From an uncultured Hyphomonadaceae bacterium (lineage in GTDB: Bacteria > Pseudomonadota > Alphaproteobacteria > Caulobacterales > Hyphomonadaceae): DNA of 64,000 nucleotides. Where the stretch lies: assembly GCA_938084575.1 (NCBI GenBank), contig CALKFG010000004.1, positions 124,001 to 188,000 on the forward strand, written 5' to 3'. The notes beneath the pieces were generated by a model that saw only the letters and a list, made by a program, of their open reading frames with translations, was not told the DNA's origin and searched no databases. The position numbers and the translations under genes are program-made. Within the stretch, counting starts at the first letter, position 1. Every line of letters starts with the position of its first letter. Positions 6,769-15,070 of this stretch are shown here, in pieces.

Positions 6769-9318
6769 ATGAATCTCGATATTGCAAGCACAGCGCTCTT
6801 GGCCCAGATGGCTGCCGCTGAAGGGCCGGCCCTGACCGATCTGCCGGTGGAGGAAGCCCGTCTGGTCGGCGCCGCCATGGCCGAGGCCTATCCTGAAGGG
6901 CCGGACATGGCGGAAGTGCGGGACGTCCGGATTCCGGCACGGGATGGTGACACCATCAGAGCCCGGCTGCTTCGCCCGAGAGATGAGATTACCGGTGTCC
7001 TTGTTTTTTATCATGGCGGTGGCTGGGTTCTGTCGGACATCGACCAGTATGACACGGTCGGCCGTCAACTGGCGGCACGGACCGGATGCAGCGTCCTGAT
7101 GGTCGATTATCGCAAGGCCCCGGAACACCGTTTCCCAAAGGCCGTTCATGATGCCTGGGATGCTCTGGTCTGGGCACAGGAGACTCTGGTTGCAGATACC
7201 GGCTGCCCGCTTTTGGTCGCGGGCGACAGCGCCGGCGGCAATCTTGCGGCTGTGATGTGCCTTAAGGCCAAAGCCGCCTCTGGGCCCGACATTGCCTTGC
7301 AGGTCCTGATTTATCCGGTGTGCGACGGCGCCATGGATACGCCGGGCTATGCCGATCCGAACAACCAGCTGTTGCTGAACACGCCGGTGATGCAGTGGTT
7401 CTGGGATCAATATGCCCCCGAGGCCGCCGACAGGCTTCACCCGGATGCCGCGCCGTTGCGTGCGGACGATTTGTCCGGCCTGCCGCCGGCCCTCGTGATC
7501 ACAGCGGAGTTCGACATTCTGCGCGACGAAGTTGAGGCCTATGCTGATCGGCTGCGGGCGGCTGGCGTTGAGGTGACCTACAAGCAGTTTGACCGGCAGA
7601 TGCACAATTTCTTCGCCATGCCGGGACTGTTGCCCGCTCAGGAAAAGGCGATCGACTATATTGGGAGCCAAATTGACCGCCGCCTTGCCCGTGGATCGGT
7701 TATGGATGTGGTCATCGTCGGCGCCGGGTTCGCCGGCCTGTACCAGCTGCACAAGCTGCGCAAGATGGGGTTAAAAGTCCGCGTCATTGAAGCCGGAGAC
7801 GGGGTCGGCGGAACCTGGTACTGGAACCGTTATCCGGGGGCCCGCTGCGACATTGAAAGCATGGCCTATTCGTTTGGGTTTTCGCCGGAACTTGAGCAGG
7901 ACTGGGTGTGGTCAGAGAAATATGCCACGCAGCCGGAAATTCTTCGCTATGCCGAACACGTGGCCGACCGGTTTGACCTGCGCAAGGACATCACCTTCGA
8001 GGCGCGTGTCACGCGGGCAATCTTCGATGAGGATGAAACCCGGTGGCAGGTCTATACCGACCGCGGGGAGGTCATCACCGCGCAGCATGTGATCATGGCC
8101 ACCGGCTGCCTGTCCGCGCCGAAGACACCGGACATTGAAGGGGCAGACTCGTTTCAGGGTCCGACTTATGTCACCGGGCTCTGGCCGAAAGACGGGGTGG
8201 ATTTCAGCGGCCAACGCGTTGCCGTCATCGGAACCGGCTCATCGGCGATCCAGTCAGTTCCGCTGATTGCGGAACAGGCGGCAGAACTGACCGTCTATCA
8301 AAGAACACCGGCCTATTCCCTGCCGGCTGGAAACCGGCCGCTGACAAATTCCGAAGTGGTGGAGATGAAGGCGCAATACCCGTCTTTCCGAGAAGCCCAG
8401 AAATATCACCCGGCGGGCATCCCGAACCCGCCCCGCGTCATGCAGTCTGCGCATGAGGCGACGGAGGAGGAACGCCTGGCCAAATATGAGGCCGGCTGGG
8501 ACACCGGCATTCTGACGGCCCTGTCAGCGGCCTATTCCGACACCCTGTCGGATCAGCAGGCCAATGACTGGGTATCCGACTTTATCCGCGACAAGATCCG
8601 GGCGCGTGTCGATGATCCCGATCTGGCCGAGCTGCTTGTTCCCACATCCTATCCCTTCGGGACCAAGCGGCCCTGCCTCGATACGAATTACTTTGAAACC
8701 TTCAATCAGGACCATGTCAGCCTGGTGAATCTGAAAAAGACGCCCATCGCGTGCATCACCCCGCAGGGCGTCCGCACGTCGGAAGGTGAAAAGCCCTATG
8801 ACGCGATTGTTTTTGCCACAGGGTTCGACGCGATGACCGGGGCGATCATGCGAGTCGATATCCGCGGCAAGGGTGGCCAGGCTCTGAAAGACAAATGGGT
8901 CGACGGACCCCACACCTATCTCGGCGTGGCGATTGCCGGCTTCCCGAACTTCTTCACCATTACCGGACCGTCCAGCCCATCGGTCCTGTCAAATATGATG
9001 GTCTCGATCGAGCAGCATGTTGACTGGGTGAGCGATTGTATTGGCTGGATGCAGGCGCAGGGTCTGCAGACCATTGAGGCCACAGCCGAGGCTGAGGATG
9101 AATGGGCCGCCCACAATGAGGCCATGGCCAATATGACCTTGTTCCCGCAGGCTGACAGCTGGTATATCGGTGCAAATGTTCCCGGCAAGCCACGGACCTT
9201 TATGGCCTATATTGGTGGGGTGGATGTCTATCGGGTGATCTGCGACCAGATCGCGGCGTCGGGATATGATGGATTTCGGGTGTCTGCCCCCGCCATCGCC
9301 GAGAGCCACGCAGCCTGA
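6769..9318 (+). CDS. Fusion: HSL-type esterase + Baeyer-Villiger monooxygenase-like flavoprotein
   Basis: One 849-residue frame joins two enzymes. Residues 1-305 are an HSL-family alpha/beta hydrolase: oxyanion motif HGGG at 82-85, nucleophile GDSAGG (Ser154), and likely Asp249 (EFDILRDE) and His279 (MHNF). Residues 312-840 match phenylacetone/cyclohexanone monooxygenase throughout: FAD site GAGFAG at 318-323, GTWYWNRYPGARCD, NADPH site GTGSSAIQ, and C-terminal SWYIGANVPGKPR. Baeyer-Villiger enzymes insert oxygen next to a ketone to give an ester, and the fused esterase could hydrolyse that product. The fingerprint F-x-G-x3-H-x3-W reads FQGPTYVTGLWP: the conserved His is Val468 (codon GTC at 8170-8172), so classic activity is doubtful. 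The start has GGAGG upstream. Cytoplasmic; no signal peptide. Confidence 0.9.
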   Translation: MNLDIASTALLAQMAAAEGPALTDLPVEEARLVGAAMAEAYPEGPDMAEVRDVRIPARDGDTIRARLLRPRDEITGVLVFYHGGGWVLSDIDQYDTVGRQLAARTGCSVLMVDYRKAPEHRFPKAVHDAWDALVWAQETLVADTGCPLLVAGDSAGGNLAAVMCLKAKAASGPDIALQVLIYPVCDGAMDTPGYADPNNQLLLNTPVMQWFWDQYAPEAADRLHPDAAPLRADDLSGLPPALVITAEFDILRDEVEAYADRLRAAGVEVTYKQFDRQMHNFFAMPGLLPAQEKAIDYIGSQIDRRLARGSVMDVVIVGAGFAGLYQLHKLRKMGLKVRVIEAGDGVGGTWYWNRYPGARCDIESMAYSFGFSPELEQDWVWSEKYATQPEILRYAEHVADRFDLRKDITFEARVTRAIFDEDETRWQVYTDRGEVITAQHVIMATGCLSAPKTPDIEGADSFQGPTYVTGLWPKDGVDFSGQRVAVIGTGSSAIQSVPLIAEQAAELTVYQRTPAYSLPAGNRPLTNSEVVEMKAQYPSFREAQKYHPAGIPNPPRVMQSAHEATEEERLAKYEAGWDTGILTALSAAYSDTLSDQQANDWVSDFIRDKIRARVDDPDLAELLVPTSYPFGTKRPCLDTNYFETFNQDHVSLVNLKKTPIACITPQGVRTSEGEKPYDAIVFATGFDAMTGAIMRVDIRGKGGQALKDKWVDGPHTYLGVAIAGFPNFFTITGPSSPSVLSNMMVSIEQHVDWVSDCIGWMQAQGLQTIEATAEAEDEWAAHNEAMANMTLFPQADSWYIGANVPGKPRTFMAYIGGVDVYRVICDQIAASGYDGFRVSAPAIAESHAA

Positions 9319-9386
9319 CATCACCCGACGCTGCCGCAGTCCTTACGCGGCGCTATGCGGTCGGCACTGCACCTTAACGGATCAGG

Positions 9387-9412
9387 CCCGCCGGGTTTTT
9401 CAAGCCGGCGGG
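9387..9412. other. Stem-loop between convergent genes
   Basis: CCCGCCGG (9387-9394) pairs with CCGGCGGG (9405-9412) around a ten-base loop. It lies at the 3' ends of the monooxygenase and CoA-transferase genes and may act as a shared terminator, although no T-run follows on either strand. Confidence 0.4.
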
Positions 9413-9554
9413 GGGGCGTTCCGGCTCGGGCCGGGCCAGCTCGCGCCGGGCCCTCAGGCGAAAGGCACATCACACCGGCGCCGGGCTTAAGCCGGCCGTG
9501 GGAACCCCGCTCAGGAGACCCGGCGGAGGGGTGATGTTCTGCTGACCTGGCCTG

Positions 9555-10766
9555 TCAGTGTCCGGCCACGACCTTGTCGTCATAGAGGCGCGCAATCTCG
9601 GTGCCGGTATAACCAATCTCGGTCAGGATCTCCTCGGTGTTTTCGCCCAGACTTGGCGCCCGCCGGGGTTCAACCCGGTCGGTGCCGGAAAAGGAGATCG
9701 GATTTCCGGGCGTCAGGAAGGACCCGATTCCGGGGTGATGCAGCATGGAAAACATTGGGTTCTCGAGGGACAAATCCGGATCCTTGTGAACCGCCTCTTT
9801 GAAGGTCCGGTACTGGCTCCAGGTCACGCCGGCCTTGTCCAGTGCCTTTATGACCGTCGCGCTGGGGCGGGTGGCAAAGAAGGGTTTCAGAATATCGGTG
9901 ATGGCGTGCCTGTGTTCGAACCGGGCGCCTTCATGTTCGAGATCATTTCCGACCTTGCTGGCCAGCTGGTCGATCTCCGCGTCGGTCTGTGTCGCGGTTC
10001 TCAGATTGCGCCACTGGCGGTTGGTCAGGGCAACCACCATGATCTGGACGCCGTCCCTGCACTGGAAATTCTGCGCATAGGCGCCGAACAGGGCATTCCC
10101 CATTTTCGGCCGATCCGCACCATTGATCATGACCTCACCGATGATGCCAAGATTGCCGAGCATGGCGAGTGCCATGTCCTTGAGCGCCAGCTCGACGAGC
10201 TGCCCCTCGCCGGTCAGCCGGCGATGGCGTTCGGCGGCAAGGATGCCGAGGGCGGCCTGTTGTCCGGTGATACAGTCCCAGGCGGGCAGGACATGCCCGA
10301 CCGGCTCGTCGGACCCTTCCGGACCCGTGGCCATGGGAAAGCCCACTGCCGGGTTCACAGTGTAATCCACCTGGGGACCGCCATGCCGGTCTCCCTTGAC
10401 CTGAAGCATGATCAGATCCTTGCGGTGCTCGGTCAGGCCCTCATAGGACATCCAGCCCCGGACCCGGAGATTGGTGAGAAAAATTCCATTCTGCTCACCT
10501 GGCGCGCAAATCAGGCGGGTCAGAACTTCCTGGCCCTTTGGCGTCGACATATCCACGGCGATCGACCGCTTGCCCTTATTCAGCCCGGCCCAGAACAGGC
10601 TGCGCCCATGTTCGGTCAAAGGCCAGCGATCATAATCAAGGCCGCCCTTGATGCGGTCGAACCGGATCACATCGGCCCCCATCTGGGCCAGCGTCATGCT
10701 CGCCAGCGGCGCGGCGACAAAGGCGGATCCTTCTATGATCCGCATACCTTCCAAGATCTTGACCAT
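9555..10766 (-). CDS. Family III (CaiB/BaiF) CoA transferase, Mct-like
   Basis: A 403-residue CoA transferase that moves CoA between carboxylates, or within one dicarboxylate. The N-terminus LEGMRIIEGSAFVAAPLASM, ADVIRFDRI and the block GDRHGGPQVDYTVNPAVG are typical; Asp164 in LPAWDCITG is at the place of the catalytic Asp of the family. The DYTVNPAVG block and length resemble mesaconyl-CoA C1-C4 transferase (2-methylfumaryl-CoA isomerase) of the 3-hydroxypropionate bicycle. It is the third gene of an operon with a CoA-ester lyase (20 bases away) and a mesaconyl/itaconyl-CoA-type hydratase. A succinyl-CoA:itaconate transferase is an equal alternative. GGGAG precedes the ATG. Confidence 0.8.
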   Translation of the reverse strand: MVKILEGMRIIEGSAFVAAPLASMTLAQMGADVIRFDRIKGGLDYDRWPLTEHGRSLFWAGLNKGKRSIAVDMSTPKGQEVLTRLICAPGEQNGIFLTNLRVRGWMSYEGLTEHRKDLIMLQVKGDRHGGPQVDYTVNPAVGFPMATGPEGSDEPVGHVLPAWDCITGQQAALGILAAERHRRLTGEGQLVELALKDMALAMLGNLGIIGEVMINGADRPKMGNALFGAYAQNFQCRDGVQIMVVALTNRQWRNLRTATQTDAEIDQLASKVGNDLEHEGARFEHRHAITDILKPFFATRPSATVIKALDKAGVTWSQYRTFKEAVHKDPDLSLENPMFSMLHHPGIGSFLTPGNPISFSGTDRVEPRRAPSLGENTEEILTEIGYTGTEIARLYDDKVVAGH

Positions 10767-10786
10767 GTATTCTCCCTGTTTGTGCC

Positions 10787-11719
10787 TTAGTGGCTGCGTT
10801 CAGCTGCGTCGGCTTTGGCCAGAACGTGCTGGCACATTTTAAGATTGGCGGCGTCCACCATTTTGCCATCGACGGTGATGGCCCCGATGCCGTCGGCTTG
10901 CGCCTGATGATAGGCGTCGACGACCCGCTGGGCATAGGCCCGCTCGGTCTCTGTCGGGGAATAGACGGCATTGACGGTTTCCGGCTGGGCCGGGTGGATG
11001 CACCATTTTCCGTCGAAGCCCAGCGCCCGCCCGATCCGGGCGAACCGGTCCAGACCAGATGTATCCCTGATGCCGGCATAGGGTCCGTCTATGGCCCGCA
11101 GCCCGTGAACCCGCGCGGCGATGGCGATGGCCTGAAGGGCGTAATGCCAGCGATGCCCCGGATAGAGCGCATCATGCGCATCCGCCCCGCCAATCGTATC
11201 CAGCGGCATCTGCATTGATGCGGCAAAGTCCCCGGATCCGAAAATCAGGGATTCCAGACGCGGGCTGGCGCCGGCAATGTCCTGGATCGCCGCCAGACCT
11301 GCGGCCGTTTCGATCAGGGCCGCAATCCCGATGCGGCGGGTCAGACCGGTGGCCGCTTCAATCTGCGTCAGAAGCGTGTCGACGAAGCGGATATCCTCCC
11401 GGCTGCCGGCTTTGGGCAATACGACGAGGTCAATGTTCTGGCCGGCCTCTTCCACGATGTCCACGAGATCACGATACGCGAACGGTGTATCAAGGCCGTT
11501 GATCCGGACCTGGCGCAGCTTGCCGCCAAAGTCATGGGTGTTGAGCGCCTCGATGACATTGGCCCGGGCCGCGACCTTCATATCCGGTGCGACAGCGTCC
11601 TCGCAGTCGATACAGACGGCATCTGCCCGCGCCGCTGCGGCCTTGGCGATCATGGCCGGTTTCGACGCAGGAACAAGCAGGGTTGACCGCTCCATGCGAA
11701 AGGTCTGGCGGGGAGTCAC
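10787..11719 (-). CDS. CoA-ester lyase, HpcH/HpaI (citrate lyase beta) family
   Basis: A 310-residue TIM-barrel Mg2+ enzyme. RSTLLVPASKPAMIAKA at the start, CIDCEDAV, RINGLDTPF, VVLPKAGS, and IETAAGLAAI mark the family that cleaves beta-hydroxyacyl-CoA thioesters. Members include malyl-CoA/beta-methylmalyl-CoA lyase and citramalyl-CoA lyase. Here a hydratase and CoA transferase on either side point to citramalyl-CoA cleavage to pyruvate and acetyl-CoA, or glyoxylate plus propionyl-CoA condensation. GTG at 11719 overlaps the hydratase stop in GTGA, so I chose it; GTG at 11728 and ATG at 11695 also lie in frame. Confidence 0.8.
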   Translation of the reverse strand: MTPRQTFRMERSTLLVPASKPAMIAKAAAARADAVCIDCEDAVAPDMKVAARANVIEALNTHDFGGKLRQVRINGLDTPFAYRDLVDIVEEAGQNIDLVVLPKAGSREDIRFVDTLLTQIEAATGLTRRIGIAALIETAAGLAAIQDIAGASPRLESLIFGSGDFAASMQMPLDTIGGADAHDALYPGHRWHYALQAIAIAARVHGLRAIDGPYAGIRDTSGLDRFARIGRALGFDGKWCIHPAQPETVNAVYSPTETERAYAQRVVDAYHQAQADGIGAITVDGKMVDAANLKMCQHVLAKADAAERSH

Positions 11720-12573
11720 GACGCCCACTCCAGAGTCGCCGTCATGGAGATGGTCCCCTCCGCATTCGCCGTGAACAGATCCAGACCACCGGTGTCATTC
11801 TGGCGCGCGTTCAGACGGGTCTGGTCAAAGTCGAACAATGGACGCACACCGCGAAACCGGAAGGCAGAGGCCACCCGGTCAGGAAACAGCCGCGTGCCAT
11901 AGTCGAACAGCATAATGGCCTGCAGCGGGCCATGTACGACGAGACCAGGATAGTTCTCGACCTCCATCGCATAAGGGCGATCATAATGGATCCTGTGCCC
12001 GTTAAAGGTCAGGGCCGAGAACCGGAACAGGAGCACCGGGTCAATGTCCACCGCTTCGCTGTGGGCACAGTCAGGCAGGGGCTGGGCCGGCGGCGGGCTG
12101 AACACCTCCGGAATGTCCATATAGACGATATCCTGTTCCTCTCGGAACGCGACCATACCGTCCGATTCAACCTCATGGGCGACTGTGACAAAGGTGATCA
12201 GGCCAGACCGCGCCTGCTTTTCAGTGACGGAGAGAATTTTCGATGTCTTGCGGGCCGGCCGGTCAAGCCGAAGTGGCCCGTGCAGTGTACATCGACTGCC
12301 GGCCCACATGCGGCGCGGATTGGCAACCGGCGGAAGAAAGCCGCCCCGTTTTGGATGGCCATCTGCACCGATGTCCGCCTTCCGGGCGGGATCCAGAAAG
12401 TACAGCCAGGACCAGAGATGGGGCAGGGCATCACCGGGGTTGAAAGGGATGCTTTCCGAGCCGCCTAGCGTCGCATTCAGGGCGCGGGCCGGTCCAGGGT
12501 GAAGCGTGTCACCGCGGGTTTCCGACCGACCAATCCAATCATTCCATTGATGATCTGCCAAGGCGTTCTCCAT
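11716..12573 (-). CDS. Acyl-CoA hydratase, FAS1/MaoC hot-dog type (mesaconyl-C4-CoA/itaconyl-CoA hydratase-like)
   Basis: A 285-residue double hot-dog protein. The N-terminal half has HLWSWLYFLDP, DGHPKRGGFLPP and PRRMWAGS, features of the HTD2/FAS1-like dehydratase family; the C-terminal half carries LLFRFSALTFNGHRIHYDRPYA, the hot-dog hydratase motif with catalytic Asn/His. Such enzymes hydrate mesaconyl-C4-CoA or itaconyl-CoA to citramalyl-CoA. It heads the operon; its stop overlaps the lyase start. I chose ATG at 12573; a TTG at 12612 would add 13 residues without a better site. The leader region upstream contains a run of palindromes. Confidence 0.75.
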   Translation of the reverse strand: MENALADHQWNDWIGRSETRGDTLHPGPARALNATLGGSESIPFNPGDALPHLWSWLYFLDPARKADIGADGHPKRGGFLPPVANPRRMWAGSRCTLHGPLRLDRPARKTSKILSVTEKQARSGLITFVTVAHEVESDGMVAFREEQDIVYMDIPEVFSPPPAQPLPDCAHSEAVDIDPVLLFRFSALTFNGHRIHYDRPYAMEVENYPGLVVHGPLQAIMLFDYGTRLFPDRVASAFRFRGVRPLFDFDQTRLNARQNDTGGLDLFTANAEGTISMTATLEWAS

Positions 12574-12640
12574 TGAAAACGAGATCTCCCGGAGGGAGGA
12601 TGTACAAATCAACTAGGTTAAACGTGCGCGAGAGCGAATC

Positions 12641-12779
12641 TCCTCATTTGAGGATGCACGCTTTAGCGTGAGGGACCCGGCGCCGCCGGATCACTTTGAT
12701 GCGCCAGCCTCCGGCAAAATGCCGGCTGTTGCGGACCAGACGCCCTGGCGTCTGAGGCCTCACGCCTCAGGTCTGAGGC
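12641..12779. repeat. Cluster of six adjacent short palindromes
   Basis: Six inverted repeats follow one another in 139 bases: TCCTCA/TGAGGA (12641-12654), CACGCT/AGCGTG (12657-12670), CCGGC/GCCGG (12677-12689), CCGGC/GCCGG (12711-12725), CAGACGCC/GGCGTCTG (12737-12754) and GCCTCAG/CTGAGGC (12764-12779). Four have only two bases at the centre. The sequences of the stems differ, so this is not a repeat family copied in tandem. The rest of the 335-base interval up to 12908 shows no gene. Function unknown. Confidence 0.8.
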
Positions 12780-12908
12780 AGGGGGTACGCGACAGCAGGA
12801 TCAAATGAAGCAAATTTAATCTATCGCGGCTAACAATCTTTAAGCTTGTTGAGCTAAGCAGGCCCCAATTGTGTAAAGTTCATCATTGTGATGGCAGGGG
12901 ACGTCGAA

Positions 12909-14831
12909 ATGAAAATCCGGATCATGAATTCTGTTGCTGTGGCCACCTTGTTTGCCGGGCTGAGTGCCTGCGGTGGCGGTGGCGGCTCCAGCGCGCCAAA
13001 TCTCGGCGGAGACGGCGGTTCCCCGCCACCACCGCCACCACCACAGGGCGTTTCGGTTTCAGCCATAGGCGTCGTCACGGGTTTCGGCAGCGTCTTCGTC
13101 AATGGCGTCAAATACGAAGTCGAAGACGGCACCATCATTGCCATCGAAGGCGAGGACGATGTTACCGGTGATGACAGTGTACTGGGCGTCGGTATGAAAG
13201 TTGCCGTGAACGGCACCGAAGAAGGTGGCGTTCGAAAAGCAGAGCGGATCGAGTTCGACGAAGATTTGAAGGGGCCCGCAACAAACATCGTGCCGGATGC
13301 GGCGGATCCGACAACGGGTACATTTGAAGTGGTCGGACAGATTGTGACGGTCGACAGCAACACGCTGTTTGATTCCGACATTGGCAACAATGACGGGATT
13401 GGCGGCATCGACATTCGCGATCTTGATCCGATCAATCTGGCTGGCGGTGAACCCATGGTGGTGGAAGTCAGCGGCTATCCGACCGAAACCGGGCTGCTTG
13501 CCACCCGTGTCGACCGGGATGATCTGCTGGTCTCAAACCTTGGACAGGCCGGCGTCGACGGTGATGAAATTGAAGTCAAAGGATTTGTCGACGCCGTCGC
13601 AACTGATGGCAGTACGATCACGGTCAATGGCGCTGTTTTCCTCGTCAATTCGGCCACCTTCTTTGATCCCGGGCTGGCGGCAGATGCCGATCTCGTTGGC
13701 GTTTTTGTCGAGATCAAGGCCGATATTGACGGCACCGGGGATTATGTTGCCCGTCGGGTTGAGAAAGAAGATGGCGTAACCGCAGGGGGGGCGTCCGGCT
13801 CGTTCGAGATTGAGGGCGTGCTGCAGTCCGTCGATACGCTGTCCGACCCGCAGCAAGTCATTATTAATGGCATTACGCTTGACGTGTCAGACGCGTCTCA
13901 GCTTGTCGGCCGGGTCGGTCAACGCGTTGAAGTCTATGGTGATTTTGACGCCAATGGCGTTCTGGTCATCAGTAATGTCAAAATCGAGGTCGAGAATTCG
14001 GTTGAAATCGAGGACCGGGTTGTTGCCGTCGATACCGAGGCCGGGACCATTACAACACGTCTTGGCATTGACGTTGTGCCGACCGGAGCCAGCCGCGTGC
14101 GCGACAATGTCGGGCTGAACGGCGATAATCTGACGGTGCCGGAATTCCTCAGCCGGGTTGCAATTGGCGACTTCGTCGAAGCCCGAGGTGTCCCGACAGA
14201 GGCAGGGTCCGTCGAATGGACCCGGGTCGAGCGGGACGCTGAAGACGAACAGCAGTGCAGCCTGCGGGGGCCTGTAGACGCGGACTCCATCGCCGATCCT
14301 GAATTCAGCATTCTGGGTGTTTCAGTCGATACGACGGGCCTGCCGGATGGCAGCTTTGAAGATGAAAATGACCTGGCCATCGGCCGCGTTGCCTTCTTCG
14401 AAGGTCTGTCGGCCGGAAAAGTCGTCGAGGCCGAAAGCGACGAAGCGGGCCTGGGCTGTACCACGGGACGCCTGTCCACCAGCAGTGACGGCGAGGTGTC
14501 CTATGAGCCGGAAGATGGTCTTGTTGGAACTGGCGGCGCCGGCAATGGCGGGGGTACCGGCGGTACGCCGACCGTCGAAATCCAGGGACCTGTTCGGAAC
14601 CTTGATGCCGTGGCAAACACGTTCACGATTGTCGGACAGACGATCAGCGTAACGCCCGATACATTGATTGATTCCTCGCTGGTCGAAGCGGCTCGCGGCG
14701 TCGAACTTGGCGACCAGGATTTCCGGTTCGGGGATTTGCCCGAAACGCTTGACCAGCTGATTTCGGACGGCGACCTGCTGGGCGTCGACACCGATGGTCA
14801 GGGCAATGCGGTGAAAATCGAAGACGTCTGA
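12909..14831 (+). CDS. Large DUF5666 repeat lipoprotein
   Basis: A 640-residue lipoprotein: signal peptide with lipobox GLSAC (Cys about 21), a Gly/Ser and poly-Pro linker, then about seven beta-rich repeats of the DUF5666 type. Each repeat has the pattern 'G-x-V-x-x-[VI]-x(4)-F-x-[VIL]-x-G-x-x-[VI]-x-V-x-x-x-T' (for example GVVTGFGSVFVNGVKYEVED and GFVDAVATDGSTITVNGAVF). It is acidic and Arg/Lys-poor. The family occurs in cell-envelope proteins of unknown role; an outer-membrane-anchored surface protein is likely. I chose ATG 12909 because AGGGGA lies seven bases upstream and the signal peptide starts there; ATG at 12891 is upstream. A strong terminator follows, so it is probably monocistronic. 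Confidence 0.8.
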   Translation: MKIRIMNSVAVATLFAGLSACGGGGGSSAPNLGGDGGSPPPPPPPQGVSVSAIGVVTGFGSVFVNGVKYEVEDGTIIAIEGEDDVTGDDSVLGVGMKVAVNGTEEGGVRKAERIEFDEDLKGPATNIVPDAADPTTGTFEVVGQIVTVDSNTLFDSDIGNNDGIGGIDIRDLDPINLAGGEPMVVEVSGYPTETGLLATRVDRDDLLVSNLGQAGVDGDEIEVKGFVDAVATDGSTITVNGAVFLVNSATFFDPGLAADADLVGVFVEIKADIDGTGDYVARRVEKEDGVTAGGASGSFEIEGVLQSVDTLSDPQQVIINGITLDVSDASQLVGRVGQRVEVYGDFDANGVLVISNVKIEVENSVEIEDRVVAVDTEAGTITTRLGIDVVPTGASRVRDNVGLNGDNLTVPEFLSRVAIGDFVEARGVPTEAGSVEWTRVERDAEDEQQCSLRGPVDADSIADPEFSILGVSVDTTGLPDGSFEDENDLAIGRVAFFEGLSAGKVVEAESDEAGLGCTTGRLSTSSDGEVSYEPEDGLVGTGGAGNGGGTGGTPTVEIQGPVRNLDAVANTFTIVGQTISVTPDTLIDSSLVEAARGVELGDQDFRFGDLPETLDQLISDGDLLGVDTDGQGNAVKIEDV

Positions 14832-14909
14832 TCGCCAGCCATCTGAATCGGGTCGGCGCATATCCTGTGCCGCGTCGACCCGACTTAAAGGACTCATATG
14901 TTGAGTTCA

Positions 14910-14943
14910 CCCCGCCTGGCCTTTGCCGGTGCGGGGTTTTTTT
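14910..14943 (+). terminator. Rho-independent terminator of the DUF5666 gene
   Basis: CCCCGC at 14910-14915 pairs with GCGGGG at 14931-14936, with further inner pairing, and seven T follow at 14937-14943. Confidence 0.85.
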
Positions 14944-15070
14944 ACCGGCACCACGAGTGCTCCGGAAATGGGCGGATATGCGTAGTTTCACGGATTGCTG
15001 GCGGCTGAACCGAGCCGCACCATGGGTGTGACACTGGATCAGGTGTGGGCTGCAGGAGCCGTCACAACAA

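Noticed and set aside
9387-9412. Hairpin as a proven bidirectional terminator
   Set aside because: No T-run on either strand, so listed only as a stem-loop.
12641-12779. Palindrome cluster as a CRISPR array
   Set aside because: No repeated unit of constant sequence and no spacers; no cas genes in the window.
14944-15070. Search for an FNR box before the Crp/Fnr gene (autoregulation)
   Set aside because: No site with TTG-N8-CAA spacing found.
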